Shown: positions 10,682 to 21,319 of the stretch, in pieces
How positions within the stretch are numbered: position 1 is the stretch's first letter
Layout of the letters: the number at the start of each line of letters is the position of its first letter
Origin: Cladorrhinum sp. PSN259
Lineage: Eukaryota; Ascomycota; Sordariomycetes; Sordariales; Podosporaceae
Length of the DNA stretch: 64,000 bases
Direction of reading: 5' to 3'
Assembly: GCA_033725935.1 (NCBI GenBank)
Contig: MU867086.1
Location: 372,001 to 436,000 of the forward strand
The notes under the pieces: generated by a model
Seen by the model: the letters and a program-made list of their open reading frames with translations, nothing else
The model's database searches: none
What the model was told of the DNA's origin: nothing
Translations under genes and position numbers: made by a program

Positions 10682-13600
10682 CTACTTCCTCCGAACGGGA
10701 ACCCCGGGTTTGCGGATTCCGATTCGGAATCGCGGCACCCGGCTCATCTTGTCCAGCACCGTCGTATCCATGCGCACGACAGTTTCGCGATAGAAGGTCT
10801 GCGTCGTGAAGTCGTAGGAGCAAGCGACCGCTCGCTGCATACCGCCTTCCACAGCGCACAAGAACAAGCATGTGGGCGGTCGCACCGCTTCGAACAGCGT
10901 CAGTTCCATCGTGTAAGTATTGATCAGCGTGAATATGCGCTTGTTCCCAGGCATCGCTACCTTGGCAAGGTCAACCTTTTCTCGAATGCTAGGGTCCAGC
11001 AAAGGATCCACGCCAACGCGCTCGTGCCTCTCGTTGAGATACGATCGACTCAGAGGCGACCCGTTGGTTGACCATGCCATCCTGCCATACGCACATCCGA
11101 AGATGGTGCGCTCCGCTGTCGCCGGACTCATGTATCCTTCGACCCCGAAGAGCGCCGCCTCAACATTACGAAACTTCCCGCCCATCAAGCGGCGGATTAG
11201 ATTCGGCATGCACAGGAGGATGGCGATGCTGGTGAGCACAGAGATGATGGCGAAGAATATGCTGGACGGGTTAGAGTAGCTAAAAAAGGAATACTGCGAC
11301 AGCGCGCCAATGACGAGGATCCAACCGTTGAACTGCAGCAAGAAGGCGGCGAAGAAGCGGCGCCACGAGAAGAGTCGAGTGAAACCAACGGGGTGGAAGG
11401 ACTTCCAGCGAATACTGGCGCCGTACGCCCCGTCGAGGACCACACTATCGTTGTCACAAACTCCGGCCACTTGCACGTAGGGCGCCACATCCCAAGCCGA
11501 GCAGCCGTATGCGTCAGCCATGTAGTGCCAAGCAGCAGTGTCGCCGCTCGGTGGGATCATGCAAAGGTACCTCTCCAGCAGCGAATCCGAGTCGTTGGCG
11601 ATGGATAGCCGTGAAAATGCTTGGAAAGCGGTATCGGTCTTGTCGACCTCGGGGCGCATCCGCAGCAATCCCATCAGCGCATATGCTTGATCGCCCGCAA
11701 GGTACTGTGTGGTGTCACGGCGATACAAGCAACGGAGGCCCAACACCGCCAACTCGAGTCGACTGAGAACAAGCGTGCCGAGATAATGCTCTGTGAACTG
11801 ACGAGCCTCAAGAGCATCATTCCAGACTTGGGCTGCAAATTGACTCTTGCTGATTACGAACGGTTTCCTTGCCTCATCGCCTCGCAAGTAGACGGCGATC
11901 TGGTTACCAGGAGACAGGAGCACCTCGGGGAATGTCCACATCCGTCGGCCCCATTGGGCAAGGAGCTGATGGACATCGGAAGAGCGTGTGGGACTTCCAT
12001 TGGGAGCGCCGACAGCAATGATCATGGCGTCAGCCCCGCGAAGGACATCCGATATGCGGTAGACCTGAAGAAGTTAGTGTTGAGGAAAAAGGAGTCGGTT
12101 ATTCGTCAACTCACATCCGATTCAAGTTCCTCTGGGTTCCTCATACAGCTACACGCAACCCAATAGGCCGGAAGACCAGCATTTCGGGCGGCAGTCTCGG
12201 CGATTTTGTGCAGCGCCTGAAGGTCGGAGCCGTTCGAATCTTTAAAGTGCTCAGCCGAGTAGGCGACAAATAGATATCTCAAGCTGACCACGCGGCCCGC
12301 CTTGGCCTCGGCGTTCTCCCAATCCACAACGGTCTTGATGTCTACCCCGAGACAGTCACCGCTCTCTGGATCCCGAAGGAAGCACAAATGACGGGGCTTT
12401 AGAGTCCGGACGCATGGTTGGAGCTGGGGAACAAACGGCCCCTAGTCTGTTCCAACGGGTTGTTCCAGACTTTGGCATTGCCATAGTACTTGAACAAAAC
12501 GGGGGCGAAGTCCCCGCCATGGCGCCACGTATTTGGACGCCGAATGCCCGAGAACGGCTGCAGCATACTGGTCAGCAGGGGACGGACGGGGAGGACAGCG
12601 TCTTCAACTCACCACGAGCATCATTACCACTATGAAGCAAAGCGACTTCGCCAGTTCCAAAACATACTGACCGCAGTTCCTGCCCTCCGTATAGTCAACC
12701 ACCCAAGAGGCCAACCGAATGCGGTACGGCGCCATCTTCCGCACGTATGTCCGTCGCCAGGTAGCTTGGTTCTTCTTCGCCATCGCCGCCTGCCATATGT
12801 CGTCGTTGCATGCCACCATCAGCGTGCGCAGCTTGCCATCCTCGCTGTGTAGATACCGATCTGTTAAAGGGTGGGCCGTCTCGCGTCGGGTGTGGTCACG
12901 GTGAAAGTACATGGTGGTCGCGCCGGCTTCCGCGGACGGAACGTACTCCCATGCGGGGTTGAGGTAGTGGTGTGGGCGTTTGCCGCGGCAGGGAAGACCG
13001 GCGCAACAGCAGTTCAGGCCACCCAGGAGATAGCGAGGAACGTCTCGCTCTTTTCGCTGTGAGAATGAAGAGAGTCAACACTGGCACGGGCAGCCTGAAG
13101 GAGACCGAGAGAGGGGACATACGCTACCATCGATGGGAATGTCGCTGTAGGCCTCCGTCTGGGGCATCGGTGAGGCCTGCATGGAAAATGGTGCAGTGTA
13201 ATGTACCGTGGAAACTGCTGCCTGCGACAAAATCAGCTTCTGTTCTGCTAATCTTGGCCGAGTGGTACATACTCTAGAAGAGTCGGCAACGGGCCGGACA
13301 CTTCCGGAGGCCGAGAGATGCGTGGGAGCATACTGGCTCCCGTCTTGTGGCATCGGTAGGTGTTTGTAGTGGCCAAATGGATCGAGAGGAACATCCTGCA
13401 GTCCGTAGCCGACCGCCACCATCTTTGAAGGGCTGACAGGTGTCGTAGGGGAACCCACAACCGTGGCGGGGGACGCCGAGACCGATGGTTTGGGAGCCGA
13501 CGAGGCGTATGAACTTGAAGAGGAGGAGGAAGACAGCCCTGAAACATTTGGTGGTATTGAGGTAGAAAGGAAAGCACTGCGGTTCTGGCTTGTGTGAGAC

Positions 13601-13863
13601 GCCTCTGTGAACAGAGAAATGGTGGTTGTTGGGGTCTCTCCATCTGCATCGGGCAGACTAGGAGTCAAGTCGCCGGCGTGCTTGGAAAAAGTCTGAGAAT
13701 TGGCAGGAAAATCCGGAGTGAAGGCACCGCCATGCGAGGGTTGAGTCTGAAATCTCCTAACCGGCTCTGGTGTGAAGTCTCCGCCGTGCATCCCAGGAGG
13801 AGCAACATGCGGTCGGCCTCTAGCCGGCGCACTGCTCTGGTAGTCTCGGACCGTGACTGGCAT
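10682..13863 (-). CDS. HET-like multi-pass membrane protein, with an apparent 1-bp frameshift
   Basis: Four exons: 13863-13123, 13056-12613, 12557-12115 and 12064-10682 (introns 66, 55 and 50 bp; donors GTATGT, GTGAGT, GTGAGT). They would encode about 1003 residues if one missing base near 12441-12445 (exon 3) is allowed for: that exon is 443 nt and its frame changes between NPLEQT and PFVPQLQP. Residues 1-247 are Ser/Pro-rich and probably disordered. The core resembles a HET domain: YLFVAYSAEHF, LPAYWVACSCM, YRISDVLRGAD and RRMWTFPEVLL match the order of the HET motifs. Three hydrophobic spans (near SLCFIVVMMLVV, NGWILVIGALS and AIISVLTSIAIL) suggest a membrane protein. Similar fungal proteins of about 1000 residues are, as I recall, sometimes labelled 3-hydroxyisobutyrate dehydrogenase; nothing here supports that enzyme. 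An in-frame optional intron (donor GTATGT) is possible inside exon 1. Confidence 0.75.
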
Positions 13864-14402
13864 GGTTGTCGACGCTAATCTTTAGAATAGCAAGGAACAA
13901 ATTTGACCACAACGATACCATTATGGCTCGAAGTTTCCGTGGCCCCGTCACTTTAAGCTTTTTGCTCGTCACACGAGATTGGGTTTCGAGGATCGTCTAG
14001 CTAGGGTCATGACATGGGGTGCCAAACTGGTGGGTTGTGTGGCGCAAGGCTGTCACTAAAAAGAATGGTAAAAATGCCAAGAGTGTTCCGTCGCACCGTG
14101 GCTTGCATCATTATATTGGAAGCTCCATGAATCTATTGACACCGAACCTCACGCTACAGAAGACTGTGGCAGATATCGTTCAATATTACTGGAATTATGT
14201 CTAGCCCAGGGGGTGGCGGCTAAGGACGTGGAAATTCATGTAGCCATATTCTCAGAGCCCCGTCCCAATTGAGACATGGAGGGTCGTACAGCGTTCAGCC
14301 GCCATAGAGCGTGCAGATTTCGGAGATGAAGGCACGCCACCGTGGTCGTGGAAGAGGTTTATTTTCGTTGCAGCTCTGCGCAGTTCACCTTTCCAAGTCG
14401 GG
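13864..14402. other. Divergent promoter region
   Basis: 539 bp between the start of the HET-like membrane gene (-) and the CorA-like locus (+). No motif is strong enough to name. Confidence 0.4.
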
Positions 14403-15946
14403 ATGAACTACCGATCGCATGTCTTCGCTTTTTCACAGGATCGAAGGTCGCTCAACATGTCCTGGGCAGAGGATGGAGAGCCCACCCGGGAGTTTGCGGC
14501 CCAGGCGGATAGAAACTTTGGGCCAACAAAGCCATTCTCACTTCATATTTGGGAAAGCGCTCCTGGTACGCCTTTCTCTCCTGGACTATCGAGTGCTAGC
14601 TGACTGACATGTTCAAGACAATCCCGACGGATCATGGAAATACGAGAAGGGCACTCCCACGAATCTCAGTATCCCCTCAACGGGTTTGCGAATCATGTAC
14701 GGATGCAATCCCACTTTCATATGGGGAGGCCGACTCTGACATTTTTGCAGTTTAGCGCCGCTCGATCTTCCACAGCATGGCACCAAGACCGCTTTCCTCG
14801 CCTTGTTCAAAGCTCTTGGGGTTCCACAAGCCTTCATCAAGGAGAGATTGCAGTCGGTAAGTCATAGCTTTGGTGCGATCGGGGACAGCGAGAAGCATTG
14901 CACTTGGTTCCACTTCCTGTGCAAGCACATCGAGATTGCCGAAAACATACCAACAGTGGTCCTTAAAACATCACACAATGGTTCCGATAAGACTCTCGTC
15001 GGATACCAGGCTGATTACAGTTGGCGACGTTCCGGCTTCTTTCTCTCTGTCGACAACACTGCGAGGGCCATCACTCTTTGCTGCTTTGGAGCGGGAGGGA
15101 AGGTGGAAGACAGATTGAACAAGTTCCTCAAGAGCTCCACGTGGAAGCAGGCACTGGAGGAGCCATATGTTCTCTTGGACATTGTTTTGGATGGTCTCTA
15201 CTCGGAGGTGGATGACACCGTTTGGAACATGAACTCCGTCTTCGGCGCACTGGAACATGTAAGCTTATTACCACGTGATGAATCATACATGACACTGATA
15301 TGAACAGCGACTGCTGTTGGGTTCAACTTCTAGGGGAGAAGCATCCACATCGAAGGTGGTAACATTCGCAGAGCTGCACAACGTCGCGAAGCACATTATC
15401 CATCTCCGAGAGGCCGTTGAATCGTCGCTCCTCCTCACGGAGGGCATTAATCGCCGCATCAAAGAGGAGGAACCACTTTAGTCGCAAGTTAAGTTCGGAA
15501 AACAGTCGCAGGGAGTCACACAAATTCGCCAGGAACTCCGTGACTTACTGCTGTACCGCCAATCCTTGTTCCGCTCGACCAAGCTCCGGCTGGAGAGTCT
15601 CAACTAGCGCGTCTCCAATTCCATCAGCCTCTCGTTCAATCTGCTCTCGGTCTCCGACTCGAGCATTCTGCTTCAGCACTCGAGCGTAAACAAGGTCATC
15701 GCTGGCATCACGATAGTCTTCCTACCGACCACGGCGGTGGCTGCGATAATGGGGAGTAATCTGTTTGAGTCTATGGTTGATGATGGAGGTTGGACGATCC
15801 GAGTTTCTCCTTTGTTTGGACATATGTGGGCGGTGGCTCTTCCGCTTACACTTTTTGTTTTGGTGTGCGCTGCTCTTTTGCATTGGAACACGCATCGGGT
15901 GGACGAGAAGGAAAAGGGGTTGGTTAGGCGGATGACAGGACTATAA
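14403..15946 (+). pseudogene. CorA-like Mg2+ transporter family, two premature stops
   Basis: Four exons fit exactly: 14403-14565, 14618-14696, 14751-15258 and 15308-15946 (introns 52, 54 and 49 bp), 463 codons in total. The middle carries a soluble region typical of fungal CorA-like proteins (RIILAPLDLPQ, ALGVPQAFIKERL, WFHFLC, SGFFL). The end has two membrane spans (VIAGITIVFLP... and MWAVALPLTLFVLVCAALL) divided by MGSNLF, the degenerate counterpart of the GMN loop. The last exon contains TAG at 15479-15481 and at 15605-15607. Both sit where glutamine would be expected and are one C-to-T change from CAG, and the frame is otherwise intact on both sides. The locus therefore looks recently inactivated, unless the stops are sequence errors. 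Confidence 0.75.
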
Positions 15947-16250
15947 CCGATTGAGCTTATAGGGGTAACTATGCTCCCCGGAAAGTTCCAGTGGCTCTCT
16001 GTCCTTTTCTCGCCACTTCTCAGCTATTTCTATCCGTTTGTCGTCTTCTACGACGCCAGGGGAGCTCCATGAGCCGAGTTTGGTATGATGGTCTAACAAA
16101 GCATACATTTAATATTTTTTTTGGAAATATTAACATTTTCTTTAACTAATTTAAGCAAGAGTTGTTAGTGTGAATTTTTTTCCAAAGCGTATTTTTCATT
16201 TTTCATTTTTCATTCTATTATATTTTAATTATATTATTTTTATTTAACTT

Positions 16251-16296
16251 TATTATTTTTATTTTTTTCCGATTATGCCCGATAACGCTCTGAATT
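16251..16296. repeat. Copy 2 of the ~45-bp AT-rich motif
   Basis: T-rich run, CCGATTATGCCCGATAACGC, then TCTGAATTA. Compare 5490-5540. Confidence 0.65.
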
Positions 16297-16325
16297 ATAA
16301 AAGATTATTACCAATATTCTTCGCT

Positions 16326-16374
16326 CTTCGGATTTTATTTTTTTCTTCCGTTTATGCCGAATAACGCTCTCACG
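16326..16374. repeat. Copy 3 of the ~45-bp AT-rich motif
   Basis: CTTCGGATTTTATTTTTTTC, then TTCCGTTTATGCCGAATAACG. It lies 30 bp after copy 2, so these two form a near-tandem pair. Confidence 0.65.
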
Positions 16375-16460
16375 AATACAACAATTCTTCGCTTAAAAGA
16401 ACTTATGCTGTAGCAGAAGTCAGTTATATCTATATGACAGGGGAAGGGACTAAATAGGTT

Positions 16461-16690
16461 TATAGTACTGAGATTGTAGATAGAAATGTATAATATAAAT
16501 GGAAAGGCTAGCTGCAACCGGGGCTGTATAAAAATAGTTGCTGTAAATGGGATAATAAAGTAAGACCTATTATAGCAGCTGCAGTTTCGTATTTTACAAC
16601 TATAGTTCCGTAATATAAGGTTGCGTGACTACCTTATCTACTAATTTGCTTTTATATATAGATATTTCCTATTAAATCGGATATCTATTA
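16461..16690. repeat. Dispersed repeat, copy A (AT-shifted)
   Basis: Aligns with 21011-21240 in the same orientation. Shared blocks include GGAAAGG(C/T)TAGCTGCA, GCAGCTGCAG, ATATAAG and TATATATAGATA. Copy A reads T or A where copy B often reads C or G, as expected if it is more strongly RIP-mutated. Element class not determined. Confidence 0.7.
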
Positions 16691-16844
16691 TCCGGTACAG
16701 AGTTAATAAGCCTAAAATTTTCATGCGAGGAGTTAGACTGCGATGATTCGTTTAGCCGCGCGGAGGACTAGCTCAAACCGCCACGGAGCGTTAATATCTA
16801 ATCTCGTCAGAGAGCAGGTGCTTAGAGCCTTAGATAGAGCATTT

Positions 16845-17050
16845 AGACACACTCACGAGTGACTGTAGTCTCGCTGCAATGCTGCAAAACCAGGGCAAGT
16901 ACGACGAGACGGAGCGGATGAATTGACGGGCGCTGGATGGCTGCGAGAAGGTGCTTCGACCTGAGCATCCCCACACGCTCACGAATATCAATAATCTTGG
17001 TTCGGTGCTGCGGCGCCGGGGCACTAACGCCACCCTCCTTTTACAATAAA
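16845..17050 (+). pseudogene. TPR (kinesin-light-chain-like) repeat relic
   Basis: One frame reads DTLTSDCSLAAMLQNQGKYD, then ETERMN, a TGA, RALDGCEKVL, RPEHPHTLTNINNLGSVL. This is the 42-residue TPR unit found at the C-terminus of many fungal NB-ARC/patatin-TPR proteins. The TGA replaces an expected CGA (C-to-T). No ATP-binding part remains in this window. Confidence 0.7.
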
Positions 17051-17386
17051 TTGGCGTTAAACGTGGCGGTTGCCCTGCCACACAACGGCAGAGGAGGAGA
17101 TTAGGAAGAAAACGGAGAAAAAAAAGCTACCTTTGAGCGGGGGAAAGCGCCAGGTATCGAGGCTACGGCCGGGATAGGAGCTACGACGACCGACAATGGG
17201 AGCCTAAGTTCCACCCCCCTCGAGTTTCCAAACTGATTAATCATTAATCAAGCATCCTTTTATTTTCAGCATTCTATTAGTATATTTGGAGCCATTGTTG
17301 CTGCTGGCAATTGCTCCTCACAGCGCAGTCCCACCCAGATAACGACTAATGGAGGTCCACTCTCAGTCGTATAGTCATCCATCATA

Positions 17387-19525
17387 ATGCAAAACGACAC
17401 TCATCTCCGTCTCGGACAACTTTACGACACGTGTTTGGCCTTGTTGGATGACATAGCTGCCGTCGAAAAGCTTTGCACCACTAATCGCGAAGTGTCGGAC
17501 CGCTGGGCTAGAAATCTTCGCTTCCTTTGCGTCCCCCTCGAAGAAGAAGTTGCAGCCGACGACCAGATACCAGTTGTTTTAAGGCTTAGCGAGCCGGGAG
17601 AGTTTCCACAAGCCGATAACTATGTCGCTGTCTCATATTGCTGGAACGGCACCGCACAGCCTCCTCATCCTGAACGGCCTGGGATTATTGTGATTCTGAC
17701 TCGGGATGGACAGAGGTCACCCTTCGCCCCCCATAGCGTCCTTTGGAGGGCCCTGAAATTCGCCCAGACTCACGGTATCCAACTAATATGGATCGACCAG
17801 GAGTGTATAATCCAGCACGATACAGAGGACCAATTTCTGGGAATCAACTCGATGGACCTAGTGTATGCAAACAGCCGATATCCCTTAGGAATCCTCACCT
17901 GTCCCGTTGAGACACAAGCTGCTTTAAGTCTCCTCGCTGAGATTTGCCATGGGCAGCACACACCACGCGGACGCGCGGAAATCTTCCAGCATGTGTTATC
18001 GGTAATCCGCAACCACGGGGTAAATTATACTATTAGCGTCCTTGGTAGTCTGATGACTGACTCCTGGTTTACTCGGACGTGGATCTTTCAGGAATGGGGC
18101 ATCTCCAAGGACAGAATGATTCAATTGATCCCCCATCATCCTCACCTTCAAAAGCGATCAGACCTCGGCATCCTTTGGGGGGAGGCGGAGATAGACTTTG
18201 ATGTTATTCGTGCCATTCCAATTGCTCTCATTGCCACCAGCAAGTCAGAACCGCTGACCCAAGCCTCAAAAGCTTTCTTTGCACATTTCAGAGCGCTTTT
18301 CGGCTTTCGTTCTGATTATGATATTGATCCTTTTCAGACCTGGGACAAAATGGAAAGGGTTACGGCGGCGAACGCTATTCCCCAAATCGAGCGCCGGGAC
18401 AACTCAATTGTCTCGGATAGGCTGGCTATCATTGCGAATCTAGTCAGATATCAGAGACGGATAGCTATCGACCCAGGCAGCGAAGAAAAGTACGGGCTGA
18501 GCATCTGCATGATCACGCTTGCGCTCATAAACGGAGATATCGACGTTTTTAACGATAAATATCACCTTCCTTCGAGCCCAGAGACCATTACAAGCAAAGG
18601 CGTCTGGTATTACCCCAACAACACAGAGCTCTTGAGCAAGACAATGCCACAATTCTTCCTCGACTGGGACAACCTCAATCCCGCGTGGAACAACCCAGCA
18701 GGAGGGCGACCTTACTACCCGGGTATCCGAATCCATCGAGAAGGACTTCAGCTCAAAGGCTGGGTATGGAGAGCCGAATATATGCTCCCTCTCCACGAGA
18801 TAACACAGCGGTATATTCATCTCATGAAAGCAACTCAGTCACTCACGGACTTGAGTAAGATGACTTCTGCATACAAGACCGACCTGCGCAACCTCTTTTG
18901 GGACCTTGTTACATACTGTTACCGGACGGGCTTACGAAGGCTCGCCCAGGCTTGTCTCAGAACCCTCGGCGTCATCACCACAAAGAGAATTCATAATCTG
19001 GACTACTCCTGGACGGGGAGCGACTGTACGGGGAAACCAATCCATGTCGGAACCTGCACGGGGAGATTCCACATGTCAGAAGCCATCATATTTCGCATGT
19101 TTTGCTGTTCATCAAGAGAAGGGAAAGAGCGGTATCGCAAGTTATTGTTTCCTGCGCTCGAAGTTGCCGACAAGCATGCGCCATGGCTGTTGCGCTTTGC
19201 AGAAAACATAATCAGGAGTGGGGGCGTTTGGGTGGGACATCTTGAAGGAGAGGCGGAACCAAGCGCTCTCTTCGACTGCGAGGCGCCGTGTACTATTTTC
19301 CTAACAAGCCAGGTTGTAGTTGAGAATCTTGGGATAACGGAACCATTGGCGTTGCTGAACGTGCACTGTTTAGAAGTTGTCGATGTCGGCCCCCAAGAGA
19401 CTTTGCGATTTTTATATGCCGGGAGGAGGTTGCATGGGATGTGGAACTCGGCGGAGGAGGATATGAAGACAGTGATGTTTCCTTATACCTCTGTAGAGTC
19501 GACGCCCGTTGAATTGTCGGTTTAA
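17387..19525 (+). CDS. HET-domain protein
   Basis: Single exon, 712 residues from the ATG at 17387. The HET domain lies at about 78-240, with YVAVSYCWNG at 79-88, IQLIWIDQECI at 131-141, the NSMDLVYANSRY block at 154-165 and WFTRTWIFQEW at 227-237. The C-terminal two-thirds matches no named domain; it contains Trp/Tyr-rich blocks common in long HET proteins. In characterised cases HET domains trigger programmed cell death in incompatible fusions; the specificity of this one is unknown. It is flanked by AT-rich repeat copies at 16.5 and 21.0 kb in direct orientation. The frame is clean, with no sign of RIP. Confidence 0.9.
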   Translation: MQNDTHLRLGQLYDTCLALLDDIAAVEKLCTTNREVSDRWARNLRFLCVPLEEEVAADDQIPVVLRLSEPGEFPQADNYVAVSYCWNGTAQPPHPERPGIIVILTRDGQRSPFAPHSVLWRALKFAQTHGIQLIWIDQECIIQHDTEDQFLGINSMDLVYANSRYPLGILTCPVETQAALSLLAEICHGQHTPRGRAEIFQHVLSVIRNHGVNYTISVLGSLMTDSWFTRTWIFQEWGISKDRMIQLIPHHPHLQKRSDLGILWGEAEIDFDVIRAIPIALIATSKSEPLTQASKAFFAHFRALFGFRSDYDIDPFQTWDKMERVTAANAIPQIERRDNSIVSDRLAIIANLVRYQRRIAIDPGSEEKYGLSICMITLALINGDIDVFNDKYHLPSSPETITSKGVWYYPNNTELLSKTMPQFFLDWDNLNPAWNNPAGGRPYYPGIRIHREGLQLKGWVWRAEYMLPLHEITQRYIHLMKATQSLTDLSKMTSAYKTDLRNLFWDLVTYCYRTGLRRLAQACLRTLGVITTKRIHNLDYSWTGSDCTGKPIHVGTCTGRFHMSEAIIFRMFCCSSREGKERYRKLLFPALEVADKHAPWLLRFAENIIRSGGVWVGHLEGEAEPSALFDCEAPCTIFLTSQVVVENLGITEPLALLNVHCLEVVDVGPQETLRFLYAGRRLHGMWNSAEEDMKTVMFPYTSVESTPVELSV

Positions 19526-19930
19526 GTTACTAAGCTGGGAAAGGTATTTGAGAAAGTAGGAAGAACCCGAGAATATTAACTATTTCGGCTTAATCTGTAA
19601 TACTTTTATAGATATAGGCAATGAAGGAGCGACCATAAGACGATATATGCAAGAGTCAGGTTCTTCTCTAGATAACGTCTCTCTTTTAGAAAACTAATCT
19701 GAAGCGTTAATAATTAACTATGGAGATTTTCAGTTAAACACTCCGCATTATTTAGCTAATTACCTAAATATCTTAGTAGGTAGCTCAACCTTTTAAAGGT
19801 CATTCCACAAATCTACTTCTCAATCTCGACCTACTTAACATTATCCTTCAACTCCCCGTCGCCGTTCGTCCGCCGCACGTGTATTATCTAAATCCCGCCA
19901 TCTCTCCTCAAGCTCATCGACATAGTCATC
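19526..19930. other. Intergenic, AT-rich, nothing recognised
   Basis: Downstream of both the HET gene (+) and the GT8 pseudogene (-). No feature supported. Confidence 0.4.
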
Positions 19931-20783
19931 TTAGCGGTTAACCTGCCAGGGCTTAGGCGTAAGACCGTAGTGGAGATTCTTCACCCTATCATCGAGCCAT
20001 ATCGCATCATGAACCCCGGGCCAACGCAGCGTTTTCAAACCGTTATATACGTACGGAAGTGCCATCCATCTTCCGGCGAATGCATCTCCCAGCAGTACCT
20101 GGTCTGAAAAGTCGTAGGAGGAGGTCCTACCCTCCTCTCCGAGAGCCTGCATGATCGCGTCGTTGACGGTAGAGGAGGTGTTAAGAACAATTAAGCCGCT
20201 GTTTGGCATTGCCGATTTAACACTTGCGGGAGGGACGCCACGTATTTGCGCCGCCTCGCGGTCAGAATGCTGGAGCGTATACGGGCAGTTTCCGGGACCA
20301 AATCCAGGGGATAATGTAGTTTCTTGAGCGGATTGCAGAGGCAGGCGTGGCTAGCCGCGAAGACAAATCTAGTGCCGAGGTCGAGGTCCATAAGCTCGTC
20401 CATGTTCTTAACGACAAGCATGTCTGCGTCTAGAAGGATAAGCCGGTCGTATTGAGTTAAGGAGAATACCGACAGCTTACTCTAGCAGTCGTAGAACCGG
20501 GGATCATTGCTGTAGTTCCTGTGAGTACGGGGGAGGAGGAACTCACGCGCTGCGCAGGGATGCCTCGCCGGTTCAGCGCGTAGTGACCTTCTTCTGGAAA
20601 AGAGTCGGTAAAGAGAGCCACGAGCGGATAACGAGAGCGAACGCGCCGGAGGTAGTATTCAAGGACGAGGAGGCCGGGGAGATATTGAGTATTGGTGATA
20701 AGGGTAACCCAGGCTGTGCTAGGCGTTAGAGCTAAATCCCTGATAGCCGACACTAGATAAGACTTTGTAAAACTTCCGATCAT
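19931..20783 (-). pseudogene. Family GT8 glycosyltransferase (glycogenin/galactinol-synthase-like) pseudogene
   Basis: Read from the ATG at 20783, three overlapping frames carry consecutive GT8 blocks: WVTLITNTQYLPG, YPLVALFTDSFP, then in another frame YSNDPRFYDC and QYDRLILLDADML (the DxD metal-binding region), FAASHACLCNPLKK, and finally NSGLIVLNTS, DFSDQVLLGDAFAGRW, LPYVYNGLKTLRWPGVHDAI and NLHYGLTPKPW. At least two frameshifts and a TAG at 20482-20484 (TGG expected) break it. Near-complete coverage of the family suggests a once whole gene of about 300 residues that has decayed. Intact relatives transfer sugar from UDP- or GDP-sugars to a protein or polyol. Confidence 0.8.
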
Positions 20784-21319
20784 CTTACCTTTCCGAGGCC
20801 TGAGATTATCTGCGGACTAAGTATTTATTTTTGGCAAGAATAATCTACACTTTTGAGTGCTAACTAACAAGGTAGAACGAAGGAAAGGGAGCTCCAAATC
20901 TAAATAGTAATAAAACTAATAGGTTCGCATTAATGATAAATTAACGTAGTTACTTATAGAATAAAAGGGCTAATTTACTTAACCCGCTAATATGAGAAAG
21001 GTTAAATGGCTGTAAGTGCTGGGATAAAAGGTATGAAGCGTGATGTAAGTGGAAAGGTTAGCTGCAGCCGGAGCCCTGGAGAAGTAGGTGCAGTAAGGGG
21101 GACCATAAAGTGGGACCTACTGCAGCAGCTGCAGCCACGCGTTGTGGGAAACTATAACTACGGTTACGTGATATAAGTTAATGTAACCACCTTTATCTAC
21201 TTATTTATCTATATATAGATACTTCCCGTATTAAATGCCGGGGATAGGAAAAGACGTTACTGTCCTTAGCAACTAATCCATTATATATAATCTTTGCCTT
21301 TGTTCCATTCCTCTATTTA
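20784..21319. other. AT-rich spacer with dispersed repeat copy B
   Basis: Apart from the repeat at 21011-21240, no feature is seen. Confidence 0.45.
21011..21240. repeat. Dispersed repeat, copy B
   Basis: Begins TGTAAGTGCTGGGAT and keeps more C and G than copy A at 16461-16690. The TG start and ~230-bp size would suit a solo LTR or MITE, but neither the ends nor a target-site duplication could be fixed. Confidence 0.65.

Larger units (their letters stand above)
15947..17386. other. AT-rich repeat-bearing stretch
   Basis: Very AT-rich from about 16090 to 16700, consistent with RIP-mutated repeats. It holds two copies of the ~45-bp motif, one copy of a larger dispersed repeat and a TPR-protein relic. 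The last ~340 bp are the upstream region of the HET gene. Confidence 0.6.

Noticed and set aside
13177..13272. Definite intron in exon 1 of the HET-like membrane gene
   Set aside because: GTATGT donor and two possible acceptors exist (51 or 96 nt, both in frame), but reading through is equally possible, so it is only noted.
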